This document shows positions 57,785-64,000 of a DNA stretch of 64,000 nt, in pieces. This DNA is from Halichoerus grypus (taxonomy: Eukaryota; Chordata; Mammalia; Carnivora; Phocidae). The stretch is taken from the NCBI RefSeq assembly GCF_964656455.1, contig NC_135726.1, positions 506,001 to 570,000 on the forward strand, written 5' to 3'. The notes beneath the pieces were generated by a model. That model was not told the DNA's origin and did no database searches. It was given only the letters and a program-made list of their open reading frames with translations. The first letter of the stretch is position 1; every line of letters starts with the position of its first letter. Both the position numbers and the translations under genes were made by a program.

Positions 57785-59145
57785 GACTTGTGTCCCCACT
57801 TGAAGATCCATCTATCCCAGAATTCCGGAAGGCTGTGCATGGGTAGCTCTGTCCACCTCTCAGCAGGCTCTCTCTGGGCTTGGCTGGAGCAGTCGTGTCA
57901 GTCCCTTCCCGGAGTGCTCCAGGCCTCAGGGTCTGAGGGTGGGGTCTGAGACGAGCCTGAGAATATCCTTCCCTGATTCAGGACAGGGTCGGAACCATTT
58001 GGATTCTTCATCTTGCCAGTTGATTTCACTGGAGTGTCTCCTTCAAGGGGAGCTGAGGTTGACAGATACAAAGCATGGGAAATTCCTGTGTGGTGCCAGT
58101 GGGTGTGAAATGTGGTCACCTTTCTGCCTGGAATTCATGGACATTGTCATGGGGACAGGAAGGCGGGGGTAGGGTGGGATCCGCACACATGCCCATTTGG
58201 TGCCATCACAGCCTGGCTCAGATTCTTGGTTTTCGCCCATCTGATTGTCCGCTTGACACCCGTGGGGTCTCAACTTGGCCCTGGCTGCCAGCCTCCACTT
58301 GTTCTGGTGTACCTTCCAGGGTCACTTCCCGTTGCACAGAGGCGTCCATGTGTACGTGGGGGGTTGTTGGTGTCCCCCCCGAGGAGCCAGTCACAGCCAG
58401 GAGGAAGCTTTTGGATTTCCTTGGGAACTTTAAATCACGTCACTCCTGGTAGATATTTGTTCTCTTGCAACTTTTAACCACAGAATGATCGTTTCCCTTT
58501 GTGGTTCCTCCCTGTTTATATTCCAGATGCCCTTGGTCCCCATACCCTGTCTCTGACCTTAATCAGCACCACAGCATCTCTTTTGCCTATGTCACAGGCA
58601 CGTATTTCCGGGTGGCAAGAGGCTGCTGGTCACTCTTGGCAGCTGCCTGAAGATGAAACAACCAGCAGAGCCACAGGGACCCGTCCGAGTTGGGAGGGAG
58701 CTTGTGATTTCCCCGTTGGTCTCGTTAGGAGCTGTCCAGTGGGGAGTCCATAACCGAATGCCTCTGTCTGAGCCTTTTGCAGGGTCATCGTTCTGTGTTA
58801 ACGATGTGGGTCAGTCCCGCTGGAGAGCGAGTGACGGAGGATAGCCTGTGCGCATTCTGTGGCACCTTGGCACAGACGAGTCGTTCCACTCTGGCTCTTT
58901 CCTGTTCAGCGGAGCAGTGGAACCAGGTCAGGATTATGGGTCCTTGCCATTTTATAAGCTAGTGTGGAGCCAGGCACAGCAGATCTGGGTCATGAATTGT
59001 GTTTCAAGTTGATGGAGAGAAAGTTTGCTCTGGCCTAACACTTGTAATCTTAAGTGGAGAGGTGGGGAGCGTTGGTTCAGAAACCTAAGCCCCCTAAGCA
59101 GCAGGTTCAGTGTGATCTCGTTTTTTGGCTAAAAAAATGCACACC
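57785..59145. other. Unique sequence
   Basis: Overlapping + frames of 125 and 121 aa (58075-58477) in two phases, with no domain recognised. No named repeats. Confidence 0.4.
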
Positions 59146-59264
59146 AGGGAGCCTGGGTGGCTCAGTCTCTCTTAAGTGTCCGACTCTTGATCTCAGCTCA
59201 GGTCTTGATCTCAGGGTTGTGTTGGGCTACATGCTGGGCGTGGAGCCTACTTAAAGGAAAAAAA
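59146..59264 (+). mobile_element. Can-SINE, short degraded form
   Basis: The head agggagcctgggtggctcag is followed by 'aagtgtccgactcttgatct' and 'cgtggagcctacttaaagga'. The TC-rich part is missing. Target words aaaaaatgcac and aaaaaagcacc flank it. Confidence 0.85.
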
Positions 59265-60019
59265 GCACCGCAGTGTCTTGCTGGGAGACATGGGTGGTGG
59301 GGATTCGTCTTTAGTTCTCCTCTGATGTGTCCGTATCGTCTAAGTGTTTTACAGTAAAAACGTACTGCTGTTTCCACATTAAAGAGTTGTTTACAAAGAG
59401 AGACCACACTTCGTTTCCGCTTCCTGTCTCCAGACCCCTTGAGCCAAGCCAAGTCGGGACTGCAGCTCTAGGGTGATGGGGAGTATGAGCCAGGCCTGAG
59501 TTAGCGCTTTACTGATAATCAGGTGTTTTCAGTAACGTTTAATAACTGACAGTGGTGTGAAAGTTGAAAACCCAGACAAGAAAGAGGTGTTGACATGGCA
59601 TAGGACTAAATAAATAGCTTCGTTGGTTATTTGTGCTTCTTGGCTAGGCTGCAAGGCTAGGGCTTCAGGTGAAGCAGAGACTGACACGTTTCTTTCAGCT
59701 CCGCTTGGGGTGTCCCCTGCGGTGGCCGTTAGCCTTTAACGTTTCTGGTGCCTTTTGAGGGCCCCAGGGAAAGGAGGGAGGAGGTGGGGCAGCACCTGTC
59801 CCAAGCCTCAGGGAATGCCGCCAAAGAATGTACCCTTGAGCTAACTCAGGCGCCCCGACTGCCACGGCCAGGCCACGGCCCAGAGAGCTTGAATGGCTGC
59901 ACTGTGGTCACCGAGTGAGTGACGCATGGCTCAGAGGTCTCCTGGCTTTCTCCTGCCCGTCACCTCTGTTCGTGGGGCTGAGAATGTTCACTAAACAGTT
60001 GATGATGAGGTAAGTTCGG

Positions 60020-60022
<3 letters not shown>

Positions 60023-60056
<34 letters not shown>
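60023..60056. repeat. (CA)n microsatellite
   Basis: About 16 CA units followed by gtgtgcacacacac. Likely length-variable. Confidence 0.95.
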
Positions 60057-60059
<3 letters not shown>

Positions 60060-62849
60060 TGCACACACACCCACAGCAAATACCTCCAGCCTGAATCGGA
60101 GTCACTGAAGGGCCTCAGTTTCTTGAGATGAGAATTTGAAAGATGGGTTCAGTGGACTGTGTTCCCCAACAAACCTGTCGATGGGGCTTCTTTCTGGCTT
60201 TGGACAGATGAATGCGGCGGTGTGTGGAACCAGAGCTGTGTGCACTGTCCTTGGGGCTGCTCATGGGGGATGCTTCAAACCCTGAGTCCGGCTGGCTCCA
60301 TACTGGTTCACAGGACTCGGCAGCCCAAGGCAATGAGTCTGGGTGCAGGGGGCTTTTCCTCTTCCTGTAAAGGTTTCTTCTGGAAGAGGCCTGAGGCTCT
60401 GCTTCCCAGGCCAGCTGAGGACATGTGTTCACCTGGAACCAGCTGCCACGGTGAGGGCGCTTGGACATGGATCTAATGTGGGGCTGGGCTGTGCTGTGCT
60501 GCTCCCCGGGCCGCAGCCCCCTTGGATAGCCTGCCCAGCCTCTGCATGCTCCCCCTTGTTGAGATGAAGGTGATACCCCGCCTGCAGGGAGGGAGGACGC
60601 TGTGTGTGGTGGGTTCCACAGCCTCCCTGAACCTGGGGGTTCCTTGTGACCATCTCCTTCTTTTTGACCTCTGTGCAGGATTAACTCCGTCTTCCTTTTG
60701 GTGTCAGAAAGCGTGTCATCCCGTGTGAGTCACTTGTTCACGTAACTAGGAAATCACATAGCCTTGTGTAAACTAGAATTCTTGCCATAATCCATCTTTT
60801 TGTCGACAAGTGTGAGGTTGGGGCTTTTACAGTGGGGAAGCTGTCGCTCCTTCCGACGGTGCGCTTGGACCAACAGGTGTGCCTCCCTTCTGGCCGTCCC
60901 CTCTCCGATGCCCACCCCTGCACTCCCTATTTGGATGGATGATGAACAGTCTGCTCAGGGCCTGGGCACTGGGCCCGTAAGCACCTTGGCTGGTGCATCT
61001 GTGCAGCGAGCTGTCCTCTGGAGCACCTGCTGCGGAACAGGTCTGCTCGCTCTCTTCACTGTCTTCAGTTGTCTGTCTGTGTCCCTGACCTCAGGAATGA
61101 CGTGCTGGGTGCGGGTCCCATTGTCTCGAGGCCAGAACCCTACAGTGCTAGTGCCAGTCACTTCAGTGAGAACTGATTTGCGTATTTGCCACCAGCTCTC
61201 TCTAGCACTCTCCTCCTCCTCCTCACCCGCCTCCCCCCTCAGAAAGCAAACTGGTGGGAGAGCCAGCCTGCGGCTGTCTATTCAGCAGCTCAGTCAAGTT
61301 GCCCTGCACTTTTCTCTAGATTTTCTGCAAATGAGCCTGTGTCCTGTTGATTTTTGTTTTTAAGGAGACTTATTTGGCCTTACAGCAAAAATGTCCACTC
61401 TTCACTGCCCAGGGCACCTCCCTGGGTTGGGCGGTGTCCTCAGTGTGGGTCTGCAGCACGTGCAGCCCCCGAGGATGCAGGTGTGGACACATGTGCTCCC
61501 TGAGGCTCATGGTCATCCGCAGCTGAGGAGAAGAGGAGTTAAAAACGCACTGTCACTCTGCAGCTGGGATGCCAGAAATCGCATCTTTCACGGTGGCTTT
61601 CTTGGTAGAAGGGAGGCTTTGATAGATGCTCATTTATACTTGGACCTGAGTCAGAGCTTGAGCAGCGCAGGACGCAGAAAATAGAATGTTTGGTGAATAA
61701 AGACGAAGGTGTATGTGTGTAAGAAATGAGGATTGGAAACTGAAATGGTTAGGTCCTGCAGCAGGTTGGTTTCTAAATTTTTTTTTTTTTTTGCATTTTC
61801 AAAATTTTTAGGTGAAAATTCTGTATCTTAGGAAATCATGGGAAGTAGTTACAGCCTACATGGTGGTGACATCCTGTCTGCCCCCTCTTCCCCCCCGCTC
61901 ACGGCCAGTCCTCTCCTGGCAAGCAGGCACACATCTGACGTACCCGGGGCTGTGTGCACTGTGTCCGGAGGGAGTTTGCATCCAAGAGGGCAGAGGACCC
62001 AGGTGTGGCCCTCGGAAGTGCGCTGGTGCCGAGCGCACTGCGGGAGCTGCTCTGGATGCCCTGTCGGGTCTGCGCAACGGTCAGTTCACGCAGGCTCTGC
62101 CTCTCTGGGCTCTTAGCCCAACAGCCAGCTTCAAGGCATATTGACGGCCCTGCTCATGGTTTACACTGGTGCTGCTGCTGCTGCTTTTTTAAATTATCTT
62201 ATAAATTTTTCCTTCCACTTAGAAACTGGTAGACAGTCTATCTCAGAAATTCTTAGATTTTTTAAAATGAGATAAAATGCCCAAGTGTGCCTGGTTTGCT
62301 GAGATGCATGTCAGCCTCCTTCCATACCCTGCTGCCTGCAGACCGCTCCTGGAACTGCTTCATGACTAGTCTGGGGCAGGCGTGGGGCTGTCCTCACCTG
62401 CCAGGAACCAGTCACAGAGGCTCTCCAGGCATGTCCCAGCTACACACATTTTAGGGCCAGCTTTTTGAAGAGTATTAGTGGGCACAGGTGACTCCATGCG
62501 CTGAGTCTTCTCTCTGTTGGTTGGCCCCTCTCGAGGGGTAGCAGAGTTAGTACATCCAGATGCATGCCTGGGCTTGGCTGTGGCCATAGGCACCTTGACC
62601 TTAGATTCCTCGTGTGCCGTCTGTACCCTGTACAGTGACATGGGCCTGAAAGGACTTTGCCTTGACAAAGTCTCCCCAGTCCCACACCTCCCACAGAAAC
62701 ATGCACAAAAGGGAAGAACAGTGCCCAAGAGTTTTCTCAGTCCTCCAGACTCTGTGTCTCCTCTCCTCTGTTCTGCTTTTCCTGGCTGTGGTTGTCACAG
62801 AAGTGACTCCTGACCACAGTGGGGGTGCCTGCAGGCCAGGGCCTCTGGG

Positions 62850-62874
62850 TGTGTGTGTGTGTGTGTGTGTGTGT
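62850..62874. repeat. (TG)n microsatellite
   Basis: About 12 TG units after ctctggg. Likely length-variable. Confidence 0.95.
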
Positions 62875-63015
62875 CTTTGCCCTTGGAGACTCAGACTGCA
62901 GGGTGTGCTTTTGCTCACCCTTCTTGATCTTCTAGCCACTGCTAAATTCACACTGTGTTTGCTTATCACCAGGTTCATAATCAGGCTTATGGACAAATTT
63001 AGATGTGTTTTTCTT

Positions 63016-63210
63016 TTTTTTTTCTTTTAATATTTATTTATTTGAGAGAGAGAGAGAAGGAGAGACAGTGAGAGAGTACAAGCAGGGAGGAGAGAGAGAA
63101 GCAGGCTCCCCACAGAGCAGGGAGCCCGACGCGGGGCTCGATCCCAGGACCCTGGGATCATGACCCGAGCCGAAGGCAGACGCTTAACGACTGAGCCACC
63201 CAGGAGCCCC
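63016..63210 (-). mobile_element. Can-SINE
   Basis: The tail is ttttttaatatttatttatt-like and the head is gccacccaggagcccc. The 16-bp duplication tagatgtgtttttctt lies at about 63000-63015 and 63211-63226. Confidence 0.95.
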
Positions 63211-63226
63211 TAGATGTGTTTTTCTT

Positions 63227-64000
63227 AGGCTGTTAATATTCAAGATCTTTTTGTATACCTGTATTTTAAAGAAAGCCCTGAAAAAATACCATGCTAGTTA
63301 ATCATGCTTTATAATCCTATTACTTTTGTTTCCACCTGAATTATCTGTACCTTAATAACACGTAGTTTAGTTTAGTATCTTTTTAAGCTCCACATTTTTG
63401 TTATTTTCTGTGGAAATTGTCATGGTGATTAGGCTTCAGTGTCAGGATCAAGAATTGGGATGAAGCATCACTCACCGGGATGGTGGACCTCCGGGCTTAC
63501 CAAGTCATCGTTTATACATGCAAATGGACATACTAATCCCATGGTTTTTGAACCTGGGTGTTTTGACTCTTGTCTTTTCCATACCTTACCTGGACAGAGG
63601 TGCTAAAGTGCTTTCTTTAATCAGGGCTGTCTAGAGGGGCTCCTCTCCTCTGAACCGAAATGTCCCGAGTGACAGTTTTCCCAGGACAGGCTGCATGGGT
63701 GGTGCAGCTCAGAAGCGTCGGGGAGCACTCGTTCCCCACACGCGCTGCCTCCGGCCATCTGTCTGTCCTCTCTGGGGCCTTGCTGGGGAAGGCAGCTCCG
63801 AGCAGGGCCGGCCAGCCACAGAGGGTGCAGAGACGGAGACCGTGATTGTGTTCCAGGAGGAGTGTGTTTGCAGAGACAGATGATGGCTGTGAGTTGCTGA
63901 GCCCTGCTCTCTTCCAGTACTTTTTTTGATGAAGAGAATAACTAGGATCAGTAAGCACAAGATCTGGTTGATTTCTATTAAAATACTGTACATTTTGGGG
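63227..64000. other. Unique sequence to window end
   Basis: AT-rich first half, GC-richer second half. Frames up to 113 aa (63617-63958, minus) lack recognised domains. Confidence 0.4.

Larger units (their letters stand above)
59265..62999. other. Long unique block
   Basis: No gene demonstrated. The longest frames (187 aa at 60800-61363, +; 120 and 131 aa on the minus strand at 62366-62996) are Ser/Leu/Cys-rich with no recognised domain. A T-run at 61779-61792 has no clear retroposon attached. Confidence 0.4.

Overview
This window is nuclear DNA from a caniform carnivore. The diagnosis rests on about 44 copies of the tRNA-Lys-derived Can-SINE (SINEC) and on carnivore-type L1 3' UTRs. The commonest SINE form has a GGGCGCCTGGGTGGCTCAG head, a TC-rich middle and a (AAAT)n tail. 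It looks more like the bear, seal and mustelid (arctoid) type than the SINEC_Cf of dogs; this is an inference from remembered consensus sequences. No bacterial, viral or plasmid sequence was recognised.

No complete protein-coding gene can be demonstrated. The clearest gene-derived feature is a processed retrocopy of ENY2 (54345-54878, + strand). It has a perfect 16-bp target-site duplication, a lost start codon and a frameshifted C terminus. Almost all other long open frames are shadows of SINEs, L1s or GC-rich spacer. On the + strand there is a speculative set of short, splice-site-bounded, phase-compatible candidate exons near 12.0, 12.5, 20.4 and 31.7 kb. Together with the strong antisense bias of SINEs and L1s, this would fit an intron-rich + strand transcription unit, but the encoded protein was not recognised.

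Layout. 0-10.6 kb: dense SINEs, an L1 3' UTR remnant, hAT, MIR and L2 relics, and a G-rich spacer. 10.6-14.4 kb: a tail-only retroposition, SINEs, and a minus-strand mRNA-like 3' end. 14.6-16.4 kb: a Tigger1 DNA transposon with an internal deletion, its 3' part hit by an old SINE. 17-23 kb: mostly unique sequence with an L2-like block. 23-29.1 kb: SINEs, L1 ORF2 and 3' UTR pieces, and a good MIR. 29-38 kb: mostly unique sequence with scattered SINEs. 38.6-39.2 kb: three stacked SINEs. 39.2-44 kb: a GC/CpG-rich stretch and a second minus-strand poly(A)-signal-like site. 44-50.3 kb: SINE-rich, with a 5'-truncated L1 carrying a perfect 21-bp duplication and two minus-strand L1 segments. 50.5-52.6 kb: a HAL1-like element split by another L1. 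54.3-54.9 kb: the ENY2 retrocopy. 56-57.8 kb: an L1 3' UTR holding a telomere-like motif, and a SINE inside a SINE. 58-64 kb: mostly unique sequence with CA/TG microsatellites.

The elements act as parasites and passengers rather than a pathway. L1 machinery explains the SINEs, the truncated L1s, the tail-only insertion and the ENY2 copy, all with target duplications and A-rich tails.
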